64,000 nucleotides of DNA from Acuticoccus kalidii (lineage in GTDB: Bacteria; Pseudomonadota; Alphaproteobacteria; Rhizobiales; Amorphaceae): positions 310,001 to 374,000 of the forward strand of contig NZ_JAKGCS010000017.1 in the NCBI RefSeq assembly GCF_021556395.1, read 5' to 3'. This document shows, piece after piece, positions 53,512 through 61,897 of the stretch (the stretch's first letter is position 1; the number at the start of each line of letters is the position of its first letter). Both the position numbers and the translations under genes were made by a program. The notes below the pieces were generated by a model that searched no databases, was not told the origin of the DNA, and worked only from the letters and a program-made list of their open reading frames with translations.

Positions 53512-54446
53512 GCTTCCCCGCCGGACGCGCGGCCAATCTTCTTCTCGCGGCCGCGGGCCTCGCCTTGCTCGTCGTCGCTCCCTTCACCGGCCTCTACCCG
53601 GTGTTCCTGATGAAGCTCCTGTGCTTCGCGCTGTTCGCGTGCGCGTTCAACCTGATGCTTGGCTATGTCGGGCTCTTATCGTTCGGGCACGCCGCGTTCT
53701 TCGGGATGGCGGCGTATTACACCGGCCACGTCGTCAAGGAGTGGGGTTTCGATCCACTCCTCGGCATTCTGACCGGGGCCGTCGGTGCGGCGCTCATGGG
53801 CCTCGTTTTCGGCGCCATCGCAATCCGGCAGAGAGGCATCTATTTTGCGATGATCACCCTGGCGCTGGCCCAGATGGTGTACTTCTTCTGCCTGCAGGTG
53901 CCTTTCACGCATGGCGAGGACGGTATCCAGGGTATCCCGCGGGGCAGGCTGTTCGGCCTGATCGATCTGCGCGACAGCCTCAACATGTACTTCTTCGTCG
54001 CGGCGATTTTCGTCGTCGGCTTCGCAATGATCCAGCGGACGGTGCATTCTCCGTTCGGCCAGGCGCTGAAGGGAATCCGGGAGAACGAGGCCCGCATGAT
54101 CTCGCTCGGCTATCCGGTCGCGCGGATCAAGGTGATGGCGTTCACAATCTCGGCGGGGCTGGCCGGCCTCGCCGGCGCCACCAAGTCGATCGTCTTCCAG
54201 ACCGCGACGTTGACCGACGTCCACTGGCACATGTCCGGCGAGGTGGTGCTGATGACGCTGATCGGCGGCATGGGCACGATCCTAGGCCCGGTCGTGGGCG
54301 CCGGTGTCATCGTCACGCTGCAGAACTACCTTGCAACGATCGGCTCATGGGTCACGGTGGTCATGGGCGTGATCTTCGTCGTCTGCGTGCTCACCTTCCG
54401 TCGCGGAATCGTCGGCGAGATCCTCGCCCGGCTGGGGTGGCGCTGA
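53508..54446 (+). CDS. livM: Branched-chain amino acid-type ABC permease LivM
   Basis: 312 residues. LCFALFACAFNLMLGYVGLLSFGHAAFFGMAAYYTG is the LivM signature, with the EAA region GIRENEARMISLGYPVARIKVMAFTISAGLAGLAG. The ATG at 53508 overlaps the livH stop; the frame is open far upstream only because it shadows livH. Last gene of the liv operon. Confidence 0.92.
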   Translation: MSFPAGRAANLLLAAAGLALLVVAPFTGLYPVFLMKLLCFALFACAFNLMLGYVGLLSFGHAAFFGMAAYYTGHVVKEWGFDPLLGILTGAVGAALMGLVFGAIAIRQRGIYFAMITLALAQMVYFFCLQVPFTHGEDGIQGIPRGRLFGLIDLRDSLNMYFFVAAIFVVGFAMIQRTVHSPFGQALKGIRENEARMISLGYPVARIKVMAFTISAGLAGLAGATKSIVFQTATLTDVHWHMSGEVVLMTLIGGMGTILGPVVGAGVIVTLQNYLATIGSWVTVVMGVIFVVCVLTFRRGIVGEILARLGWR

Positions 54447-54489
54447 CACACCGCCGCCGGAGCGAGGGGAGGGATAAGGGAGCGCTAAC

Positions 54490-54678
54490 GCGGCAAAACT
54501 CAACGGCATCGACCCGCACGCTTGGCTGAGCCTCACCCTGGAGCGCATCGCCGGCGGCTGGCCCAACCGTCAGCCCGACGATCTCATGCCTTGGCACCCG
54601 ATCCCTGTGTTGACGGCCTCGGCGGACCGCTTGCGGTCATCCGGTCGAGGCGCTTGGTCTCGAGTCATGCGGGCTTAA
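54490..54678 (+). mobile_element. IS66-family transposase remnant, C-terminus
   Basis: Encodes AKLNGIDPHAWLSLTLERIAG and PDDLMPWHP, matching the conserved end of IS66 TnpC (AKLNGIDPxAWLxDVLxRI...LLPW). An unrelated tail runs to a TAA. The rest of the element is absent. Confidence 0.7.
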
Positions 54679-54763
54679 TCGGTTGATCGACGAGGCGCAC
54701 GGCGGGACCACCGTCTAGCAGCTCTCTACATCGCCGACGATGCATCCCCTGAAGATGCCACCG

Positions 54764-55246
54764 TCACGTGATGGAGACGACCTCAAGTTCGTGCCCGCCG
54801 ACCTCCACCACGTCTCCGATCACGCGGCCGAGGAGGCGTTGCGCCACCGGCGAGACGTACGAAATCGTTCCGGTCCTGGGATCCGCTTCATCCTCGCCGA
54901 CGATGCGATATGTCTGCACCCGACCGTCGTCGCGACGGAACGTGACGTTTCCGCCAAACGCCACGGCCTCTGCCGATGCCGGCGCGTCGACCACCTGGGC
55001 GGTGCGGACACGCTCTGCGAGATAGCGCATGTCGCGCAGCGGGACCGCCTGCTGCCGTCGCCGCTCGTTGATGTCCTCGATCCCCGACGCGGCGTCGACG
55101 GCGTGGCGCGCCTCGGCCAGCAGCCGCTCCAGCGCCGCGAGCCCCTGCGCGGTCACGAGGTTCGGATGTTGCGAGATCGGGCGGTCGGGCAGCACCGTTT
55201 CCGAGGCGGTGTCGGCGCTGTCCTCCTTCTTGAATGCGACGCTCAC
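54764..55246 (-). CDS. GreA/GreB-family transcription factor
   Basis: 160 residues from a GTG (GGAG seven bases upstream); an ATG 27 bp further up is the alternative. The N-terminal coiled coil (LVTAQGLAALERLLAEARHAVD...ERRRQQAVPLRDMRYLAERVRTAQVV) is followed by a C-terminal FKBP-like domain (GGNVTFRRDDGRVQTYRIVGEDEADPRTGTISYVSPVAQRLLGRVIGDVV). The coiled-coil tip has Asp/Glu residues as in Gre factors. Probably an accessory Gre paralogue acting in the RNA polymerase secondary channel. Confidence 0.85.
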   Translation of the reverse strand: MSVAFKKEDSADTASETVLPDRPISQHPNLVTAQGLAALERLLAEARHAVDAASGIEDINERRRQQAVPLRDMRYLAERVRTAQVVDAPASAEAVAFGGNVTFRRDDGRVQTYRIVGEDEADPRTGTISYVSPVAQRLLGRVIGDVVEVGGHELEVVSIT

Positions 55247-55273
55247 TGTTGGCTCCTCCGCGAAGACCATCAC

Positions 55274-55573
55274 GCGCCCATCGCATCACCAGTGCGACAG
55301 GGGAGGTCAATCGGATGTCCGAGATGTCCACCCGGTACAACGCTTCCAAAACCGAATGATTCCGATCCACCTCGGGTCGGCGGTGAGCCCAAAGCAGACG
55401 TTCCGAGCAAGCCCCCAGAGGCCATTCCGGCGACCGACGCTGTTTCTTTGAGGCAGCATACGACGAAGAGCGATGCCCCGAAAGTTCGGACCTGTCACAA
55501 ACGGGCCAAGCTGAGCTCCCGCCCGCTACGGCGTCGCGACGTAACCCGGTGGGGCCCGCCGTCCGCTAGCGTT
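55274..55573. other. 300-bp gap with a possible dispersed rhizobial repeat
   Basis: No convincing gene. Bases 55371-55430 encode SAVSPKQTF on one strand and NVCFGLTAD on the other, a pairing familiar from short intergenic repeats often mis-annotated as genes in Rhizobiales. The recall is tentative. Confidence 0.3.
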
Positions 55574-56275
55574 CTAAATCAGTGCAGCGCTTCGCGATTT
55601 ATAAATCATCTGCTGTGCGATACCCGCGAGCAGCAAATAGGCTGACGTTACGGCCACGATACCGGTCAATACCGACATCGGGGCGAAATCGAACCACGCG
55701 GAATAGGCAATGCAGCCTGTCCAGATCACCGCCACGGGCAGTGACACAGCCCGCCAGCGCGACGTACGCACCGGATGAATGAACCGCAGCATGAGGAACT
55801 GGGCAGCGGACAGCAACAGGACCAGGCCGAGGATCACTCCCCAACCGGGCTGAATCACCAGCAATGCCAGAACCACCATATTCCAGCATCCGGGAAAGCC
55901 ACGGAACGACCCGTCCTCCGTCTTCATGCGTGTATCAGCAAAGTAAAGGGATGAGACAAACGGGATGAAAAGCACCACGAACCAGCCCGTCCACCCTGGA
56001 AGCAGGCCCGATCCATAAAGGGCGTAGGCGGGGATCATCACATAGGTGAGAAAGTCGATGATCAGGTCCAGCAGTGTCCCATCGATCACGCGCGCATTGG
56101 TTTGAACGTCGTAGCGGCGGGCAAGAGGGCCGTCTATCCCGTCGACGACGAAGGCGACGGCCAGCCAGATCGCCATCATGGCCCAATCCTGCTGCGCGGC
56201 CTCCAGCAGTGCGAGCATGGCAAGCGAGGCGCCGAGGGCCGTGAAGAGGTGAACAGCGTAGGCTTTTAGGAGCAT
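55574..56275 (-). CDS. pcs: Phosphatidylcholine synthase
   Basis: 233 residues, about eight membrane helices. The CDP-alcohol phosphatidyltransferase motif is DGPLARR followed by DGTLLDLIID, i.e. DGxxAR(x)8G(x)3D(x)3D. The opening KAYAVHLFTALGASLAMLALL and the end match bacterial Pcs enzymes, which join choline to CDP-diacylglycerol to make phosphatidylcholine. Start at ATG 56275, where homology begins; the open frame upstream is not membrane-like. Pcs is typical of host-associated and soil alphaproteobacteria. Confidence 0.88.
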   Translation of the reverse strand: MLLKAYAVHLFTALGASLAMLALLEAAQQDWAMMAIWLAVAFVVDGIDGPLARRYDVQTNARVIDGTLLDLIIDFLTYVMIPAYALYGSGLLPGWTGWFVVLFIPFVSSLYFADTRMKTEDGSFRGFPGCWNMVVLALLVIQPGWGVILGLVLLLSAAQFLMLRFIHPVRTSRWRAVSLPVAVIWTGCIAYSAWFDFAPMSVLTGIVAVTSAYLLLAGIAQQMIYKSRSAALI

Positions 56276-56443
56276 CCGACAACGGATACCCTTTTCCGCC
56301 GATGGAAAAAAGCGGGCCGTACCGGATGGATGTTTCGAGGCTTTCCGCAGCGGCTCGATTGAGCTTTCACCGTCACAGCGAAAAGCGAACGGCCGGCGTG
56401 CCCCCGAGTGGGCTCCCGAGCGCCCGGTCCTCCGCGGCATTTG

Positions 56444-56866
56444 CTATTCTGGGCCGGGCTTGCCCTGCCTGAGGTTCTTGATCGTCGAACGACGGCCTTT
56501 CGCCTCCAGGCGGCGCCGCTTTGACGCGAGCGACGGCTTGGTCGCTCGGCGGACAGCTTTCTGTGTCGTCGCTTCCCGGATGAGGTCGACCAACCGCGCG
56601 AGTGCGTCTTCCCGATTTCTCTGCTGACTGCGGTGGGCTTGGGCGGTGATGACGATCACGCCGTCCCGGGTCAGACGGCTGCCCGCCAGCCGCATAAGAC
56701 GCACGGCAACATCGTTTGGCAGCGATCGTGAACGGCGGGCATCGAAACGGAGCTGGACGGCGGACGACGTCTTGTTCACGTGCTGACCGCCGGGACCGGA
56801 GGCGCGAATGAAATTCTCGTCGATCTCGCTCTCGTCGATCGCGATCGTGGAGGTAATTCGGATCAT
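56444..56866 (-). CDS. arfB: Alternative ribosome-rescue factor ArfB (peptidyl-tRNA hydrolase)
   Basis: 140 residues. The GGQ motif sits in RASGPGGQHVNKTSSAVQLRFD near residue 30, and a basic Arg/Lys-rich tail (KAVRRATKPSLASKRRRLEAKGRRS) enters the empty mRNA channel of stalled ribosomes. It lacks the codon-recognition domains of RF1/RF2 and matches the family length. Start ATG 56866 chosen at the onset of homology (MIRITSTIAI). Confidence 0.92.
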   Translation of the reverse strand: MIRITSTIAIDESEIDENFIRASGPGGQHVNKTSSAVQLRFDARRSRSLPNDVAVRLMRLAGSRLTRDGVIVITAQAHRSQQRNREDALARLVDLIREATTQKAVRRATKPSLASKRRRLEAKGRRSTIKNLRQGKPGPE

Positions 56867-57190
56867 CGTCACACGTTTGCGATGGAGTTTGTGGAACACA
56901 GGACGACGCGGCCGCAGGCTACTTCGTCCCGTTCGGCTGGGCAATCAAGTCCTGCCTTTGTGGGCGCGGGCACACCCAGCTCCAACGGAAGAAGCGGCAA
57001 CCGGCATCTCTGTTGCTGAGCGTCCGAGGGCGAGAAGCACCTGCTACGTATTATCGGGCAGAAGATGTCATCCTAGGATTGGCACGGCTCTAACATCATG
57101 TGTTTTGACGGAGAGGTCGACGCAAGATCCATATTCCCGAAACAGTATTTCCTAAGTTATTTCAAATATACAGGAGAGGCGGAGCAGGAG
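56867..57190. other. About 320-bp gap
   Basis: No gene recognised. GC drops sharply after 57060 up to the autotransporter fragment, suggesting a decayed control region. Confidence 0.35.
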
Positions 57191-57204
57191 TGTGTTATGG
57201 CTAG

Positions 57205-57560
57205 AGGGCAACATTCCGCAACACTTGGATGCACATGGCAGCGTCCTCGCGCTCTCGAAAGGTGGCGCGGGCTCCGATGGCGGCCCTTCGGCGGGCGGCA
57301 ATGGCGGCGCGCTGACCGTCAACCCCTCGGCCGTCATCACCGCGACCGTCGACCAGCCCATCAACACCGGGATGGGGGCCGTACCCGTCGAGTCGAACGG
57401 TGGCGATGGAGTCAGCGTGACCTACGCGGGGAGCGCGTCCCAGGGAACGTTCGGCGCCATCACGGTGGGTACGGCGAGCGGCCCGGCGACCGCCAATTCG
57501 ATCCTCGGCCTCGCGGCCCTGTCGGTCGGCGGCCTTGGCCCTGATGCCGACGGCTTTGCT
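57205..57560 (+). pseudogene. Autotransporter passenger fragment
   Basis: Encodes Gly-rich passenger repeats (LSKGGAGSDGG, GGNGGALTVNPSAVITATVDQPINTGM, GDGVSVTYAGSASQGTFGAITVGTASG, LGLAALSVGGLG). There is no signal peptide before and no barrel after, and the frame then runs into unrelated sequence. LGLAALSVGG matches FGLAALSIGG in the fragment near 2150, so both derive from the same large autotransporter type. Confidence 0.6.
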
Positions 57561-57771
57561 CGTCTCACTCTTTCATCCCTCACCTCCGCGTGGAGCGCAG
57601 ACAGTGGACGGCAAATGGCCAACGGGAGTTGTGGAACTGTCAGTGGCCGACCTATGCGGCCACGCTCCGCCCCGGGGGGACAGGATCTGCCACGGCGAAC
57701 ATGGTCGGCGACCAGGATTTTGATGCTGAAGCTCGCTCGGTGTGGGAGGGGTCACTCCGCGCTGTGCCGGT

Positions 57772-58362
57772 TCAGTACGGTGTGCCCTTTGCAAGGCGCT
57801 GCGCCCGGGCCGCCTCAGCCCACCAGGCAAGATCGGCGGCGAAGCGCGGAAAGGCCTGTGCCAGAGCAGCTCCGCCGTCGCCGATCGGCTGTGCGTCGAC
57901 GTCGAGAGTGTGGCCGATACCGCCCACGGCGAGCGTGCTCGAAATGACGACCATCCCCATTTCCGATAGCGTACCGTGCCAGGCGAGCGCGGCGCGTGCG
58001 CCGGCGATGCGACCGGCCGAATAGCTGGCGATCGCCGCAGGCCGCCAGAACCATTCCTCGAGGAAATGGTCGGTCAGGTTCTTCAGTCCCGGCTGAACAC
58101 CCCAATTGTATTCACCGGTGACGAAGACGAAGGCGTCGGCGGTGCGGATCTTGCCGGCCAGTTCCTTTAGCACGGAAGGCGCTTCGTCGGCGGCGTATTC
58201 CTTATACATCCGGTCGAGCATCGGCAGATCGAGCGCCTTGGCATCAATCAGTTCGGTGTCGGCGCCGAACTCGGTCAACGCATCAACGAGATACCGCGCG
58301 AGGCGAATTCCCTGCCGATCGGCGCGGTACGAGCCGTACAGGACGAGGATGCGGTCGGCCAT
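57772..58362 (-). CDS. NADPH-dependent FMN reductase-family protein
   Basis: 196 residues of the flavodoxin-like fold. The phosphate loop is LVLYGSYRADRQGIRLARYL at the N-terminus, VFVTGEYNWGVQPGLKNLTDH is the flavin-contacting GEYNxxxP(x)xLKN loop, and AIASYSAGRIAGARAAL is the third loop. Reduces FMN, quinones or azo compounds with NAD(P)H. Start at ATG 58362. Monocistronic; convergent with the autotransporter fragment. Confidence 0.88.
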   Translation of the reverse strand: MADRILVLYGSYRADRQGIRLARYLVDALTEFGADTELIDAKALDLPMLDRMYKEYAADEAPSVLKELAGKIRTADAFVFVTGEYNWGVQPGLKNLTDHFLEEWFWRPAAIASYSAGRIAGARAALAWHGTLSEMGMVVISSTLAVGGIGHTLDVDAQPIGDGGAALAQAFPRFAADLAWWAEAARAQRLAKGTPY

Positions 58363-58689
58363 GGTGCATCTCCTTGTGCGCCCAACGGTTGGGCAAGGCT
58401 GCATCCCGCCCCACTGACATGTCGTCAACCCAAAATGAATGACTGCAGTTCTGATCGACCTGGATTCTTCGGACCATGCTCGGCTTTGACAACGCTGCCC
58501 CTGCGTCTAGTTTGTCGAGGCGGATGGTGGGGCGGCTGGACGACGGGGCAGGCTGCGGAGGCCCAACAGACCGCAGCGGTTCACCCCGTCATGGCCGCTT
58601 CGTATTCCGTGCTCTTCTTCGCCGCGAAGGCGGCCGACGAGCTTATGAGAAACGAAATAAGCGAACCGTTGCGTCTGTTTCCGGGGCGG

Positions 58690-59000
58690 TTTCGCGGTAG
58701 AGGAAGGGCGAGAAGCAAGCTCTTCCAGCGCCGGCTGGATTTCGGCGGAATGTTCGGGAAGGCGCCACCAGCCTCGACCGCACGGCGGATCGCGTTGGTG
58801 TCGTAGGCCTTGTCGACGTGAATGACCCGGCGATCATCGACCCTCGGCTTGCCTCGCGAGACGGTCGGCAGAAGCGGTGCCAGGCTCTCGGCCCGAGCCT
58901 CGCTCAGCCAGAAGTGCGCATTGCTCACAACGATCCCCCCTTGAGAGATCGTGGAATCAGATTCGCATTAACGGACCATCTTTATGGGTCCTGAGCCTAG
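58690..59000 (-). mobile_element. IS5-family remnant with internally deleted transposase
   Basis: The minus-strand ATG 58928 (after GGGGGGA) begins SNAHFWLSEARAESLAPLLPT and RGKPRVDDRRVI, then jumps directly to HVDKAYDTNAIRRAVEAGGAFPNIPPKSSRRWK, normally about 100 residues later. A frameshift leads to CFSPFLYRETA before the match ends near 58690. The flank out to about 59000 matches the remnant at 32475-32523. Inactive. Confidence 0.72.
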
Positions 59001-59098
59001 AAGGGACAGGTGCCCAGGTCAGTTGTCTCTGCGGCAAGAACCAAATGGTGAGACTGCCGGAAGATGAGACTAGACGAATTAGAGTTCGCGAAATTTCC

Positions 59099-59128
59099 TT
59101 GCTCATATCAAGGATCATGATCTATAAT
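59099..59128 (+). promoter_or_regulatory. Candidate arcD promoter with palindromes
   Basis: A -10 TATAAT (59123-59128) lies 18 bp from TTGCTC. The -35 sits in an inverted repeat CCTTG-N7-CAAGG (59097-59113), and GATCATGATC (59113-59122) is a perfect 10-bp palindrome in the spacer. The inverted repeat resembles an FNR/ANR box (TTGAT-N4-ATCAA) but is one base short. About 50 bp upstream of arcD. Confidence 0.45.
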
Positions 59129-59180
59129 ATTTTTCTCCCGTGCATAATTTATAAAACCTTTTACAAGGCGGGGAGGTGAA

Positions 59181-60614
59181 ATGACGGGTGGGCCTTCTGG
59201 GAAACTTTCGCTTCTCGCCCTCACAGCGATGGTCGTCGGCTCAATGGTGGGCGCAGGCATATTCAATTTGCCTGGCCGATTTGCAACGGCAACCGGCCCG
59301 TTCGGTGCGATTATCGCCTGGACTATCGCGGGGACCGGCATGTACATGCTCGCCCGTGTTTTTCAGGCGCTGGCCGAGAAGCGGCCAGACATTGATTCCG
59401 GTGTTTTCGCGTACGCGAAGGCTGGGTTCGGCGATTATATGGGCTTTCTCTCGGCCTTCGGTTATTGGCTCGGGAGCTGTCTCGGCAACGTTTTTTATTG
59501 GGTTTTGATCGGCTCAACACTCGGTCGTTTCTTCCCCGGAATCTTCGGAGATGGAAGCAGCGCGCTTGCGATCATCGTGTCTCTTCTCGGCATCTGGTCG
59601 TTCCACTTCATGATATTGCGGGGTGTCGAGCAGGCGACGTTCATCAACGCGATTGTGACAGTCGCGAAGATCGTTCCCATCATCGTCGCGATCCTGATCA
59701 TGGCGTTCGCGTTCAATTACACGCAGTTCTCCGAAAATTTCTTCGGCGGCGTCGACATGCCGGCGAAGACTTTGATTGCGCAGGTGCGCGACACCATGCT
59801 GATCACGGTTTTCGTGTTCCTGGGGATCGAAGGGGCGAGCGTCTATTCTCGCTTTGCCAAGACTCGCGCGGACATCGGCTCCGCGACGATCCTCGGCTTC
59901 GTGGCCGTCACGGGATTGATGGTTGCCGTCACGCTGCTGCCCTACGCGACCGCGCCGCGCGCAGCGATCGCAGGCGTGCAGAACCCTTCGCTCGCCGGCG
60001 CGCTCGAGCTCGTGGTCGGCCATTGGGGCGCGGTGTTCATCTCGATCGGCGTGCTGATCTCGGTGCTCGGCGCCTATCTCGCGTGGTCGCTGATCTGCGC
60101 CGAAGTGCTGTTCGCGGCCGCCAAGTCCAAGGACATGCCGCGCCTCTTCACGTCGCAGAACAAGAATCGCGTGCCGGCCGCGGCGCTCTGGCTCACCAAC
60201 GTCGTCGTCTCGCTGTTCGTGATCTCGACCTATTGGTCGCGCGACGCCTTCAACTTCATGCTCGACATGACGAGCGTGACGACGCTTCTGCCTTATCTTC
60301 TCGTCGCGGGTTATGGGGTGCTCGTCGCCCGCCGCGGCATCGGCTACGAAACGACGCCGCGCGAGCGGCGCCGAGACCAGATCTTCGCGTGGATCGCGGT
60401 CATCTACACGATCTTCATGTTTATCGCGGCTGGGCTGAAGTACGTGATCCTCGTCACAGTACTCTTCGTGCCGGGGACGATTCTTTACGTGTGGGCTCGG
60501 CGTGAACAGAACGCCAAGCTCTTCACCCCGGTCGAGCTCGTCGCGTTCCTGGTGACCCTCATCGGTGGCCTCGTCGGATTTTATGGCCTCGTGACCGGGC
60601 TCATCAGCCCATAA
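59181..60614 (+). CDS. arcD: Arginine:ornithine antiporter (first copy)
   Basis: 477 residues, 12-13 membrane helices of the APC basic-amino-acid antiporter group. The first helix has [19 protein letters not shown], with the GSMVGAGIF substrate-backbone motif. [38 protein letters not shown] and [22 protein letters not shown] are family hallmarks. GGGGAGG precedes the ATG. It lies 25 bp upstream of arcA and is highly similar to the second copy after arcA. Confidence 0.9.
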   Translation: MTGGPSGKLSLLALTAMVVGSMVGAGIFNLPGRFATATGPFGAIIAWTIAGTGMYMLARVFQALAEKRPDIDSGVFAYAKAGFGDYMGFLSAFGYWLGSCLGNVFYWVLIGSTLGRFFPGIFGDGSSALAIIVSLLGIWSFHFMILRGVEQATFINAIVTVAKIVPIIVAILIMAFAFNYTQFSENFFGGVDMPAKTLIAQVRDTMLITVFVFLGIEGASVYSRFAKTRADIGSATILGFVAVTGLMVAVTLLPYATAPRAAIAGVQNPSLAGALELVVGHWGAVFISIGVLISVLGAYLAWSLICAEVLFAAAKSKDMPRLFTSQNKNRVPAAALWLTNVVVSLFVISTYWSRDAFNFMLDMTSVTTLLPYLLVAGYGVLVARRGIGYETTPRERRRDQIFAWIAVIYTIFMFIAAGLKYVILVTVLFVPGTILYVWARREQNAKLFTPVELVAFLVTLIGGLVGFYGLVTGLISP

Positions 60615-60639
60615 CAACACGAAAAAGTGGAGGACACCC

Positions 60640-61881
60640 ATGGACACGACTTTCGGCGTGCATTCCGAGGTGGGTCAGCTGCGCAAGGTCCTGGTGTGCG
60701 CGCCGGGACGAGCGCACCAGCGCCTGACCCCATCGAATTGCGACGCGCTGCTCTTCGACGATGTCTTGTGGGTGGACGTCGCCAAGCGCGACCATTTCGA
60801 CTTCGTGACCAAGATGCGGGATCGCGGCGTCGAGGTCGTCGAGATGCATAACCTTCTCGCCGAGACGGTGGCGATCCCCGAGGCGAAGAAGTGGATTCTG
60901 GATCAGCAGGTGGTGCCGAACCAGGTGGGCATCATGCTGGTGGACGAGATCCGCGACTATCTCGAGCGACTTTCCGACCGGGAGCTCGCCGAGGCGCTGA
61001 TCGGCGGCCTGTCGACCCGCGACTTTCCGGAGACCTTGAAAGGCGAGGCGCTGCGCCTCATTCGCGATGCGCCGGGGCCGGCGGAATACCTGCTGCCGCC
61101 CCTCCCTAACACGCTCTACACGCGGGACACGACCTGCTGGATCTACAGCGGCGTGACCCTGAACCCGCTATATTGGCCCGCGCGGCACGAGGAGACGATC
61201 CTCACCACCGCGATCTACACCTTCCACCCTGATTTTGCGGGCAAGGTGCACGTCTGGTGGGGTGATCCGACGAAGGACTGGGGTCTCGCGACGCTCGAAG
61301 GGGGCGACGTCATGCCGATCGGGCGCGGCAACGTTCTCATCGGCATGAGCGAACGCACCTCGCGTCAGGCGATTGGGCAGCTCGCTGCGAAGCTGTTCGA
61401 GGCGGGCGCGGCCGAGAGGGTGATCGTCGCCGCGATGCCGAAACTGCGCGCGGCGATGCATCTCGACACCGTCTTCACCTTCGCCGACCGCGATTGCGTC
61501 CTGATCTATCCGGACATCGTGGATAAGATCGAGGCGTTCTCGCTCCGGCCGAGCGACAAGCCGGGCAAGTTCGAGGTGCATATGGAGAAGGGCTCGCTCG
61601 TCGAGACCGTCCGCGACGCGCTCGGGCTCAAGGAGATGCGCGTCGTGGAGACGGGAGGCGACGATTATATGCGCGAACGCACCCAGTGGGATTCGGGCGC
61701 GAACCTCGTCTGCGCCTCGCCGGGCGTCGTCTTCGCCTACGACCGTAACACCTACGCCAACACGCTCCTGCGGAAAGCCGGGATCGAGGTGATCACGATC
61801 GACGGGTCCGAGCTTGGGCGTGGTCGCGGCGGCGGTCACTGCATGACCTGTCCGATCAGCCGCGACCCGGTCGATTTCTAG
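60640..61881 (+). CDS. arcA: Arginine deiminase
   Basis: 413 residues of the guanidino-group-modifying fold. Residues of the active site are visible: [11 protein letters not shown], the [10 protein letters not shown] Asp/Glu motif, the MHLDTVFTF His region and the C-terminal nucleophile Cys401 in [10 protein letters not shown], equivalent to Pseudomonas Cys406. It hydrolyses arginine to citrulline and ammonia, raising cytoplasmic pH. It lies between two antiporter genes, and no arcB or arcC follows within the window. Confidence 0.96.
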   Translation: MDTTFGVHSEVGQLRKVLVCAPGRAHQRLTPSNCDALLFDDVLWVDVAKRDHFDFVTKMRDRGVEVVEMHNLLAETVAIPEAKKWILDQQVVPNQVGIMLVDEIRDYLERLSDRELAEALIGGLSTRDFPETLKGEALRLIRDAPGPAEYLLPPLPNTLYTRDTTCWIYSGVTLNPLYWPARHEETILTTAIYTFHPDFAGKVHVWWGDPTKDWGLATLEGGDVMPIGRGNVLIGMSERTSRQAIGQLAAKLFEAGAAERVIVAAMPKLRAAMHLDTVFTFADRDCVLIYPDIVDKIEAFSLRPSDKPGKFEVHMEKGSLVETVRDALGLKEMRVVETGGDDYMRERTQWDSGANLVCASPGVVFAYDRNTYANTLLRKAGIEVITIDGSELGRGRGGGHCMTCPISRDPVDF

Positions 61882-61897
61882 GGGACGTCGCGCCCGG

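Noticed and set aside
59097-59113. A definite FNR/ANR box before arcD
   Set aside because: The repeat is 13 bp across the core instead of 14 and one half-site is TTGCT, so it is kept only as a candidate.
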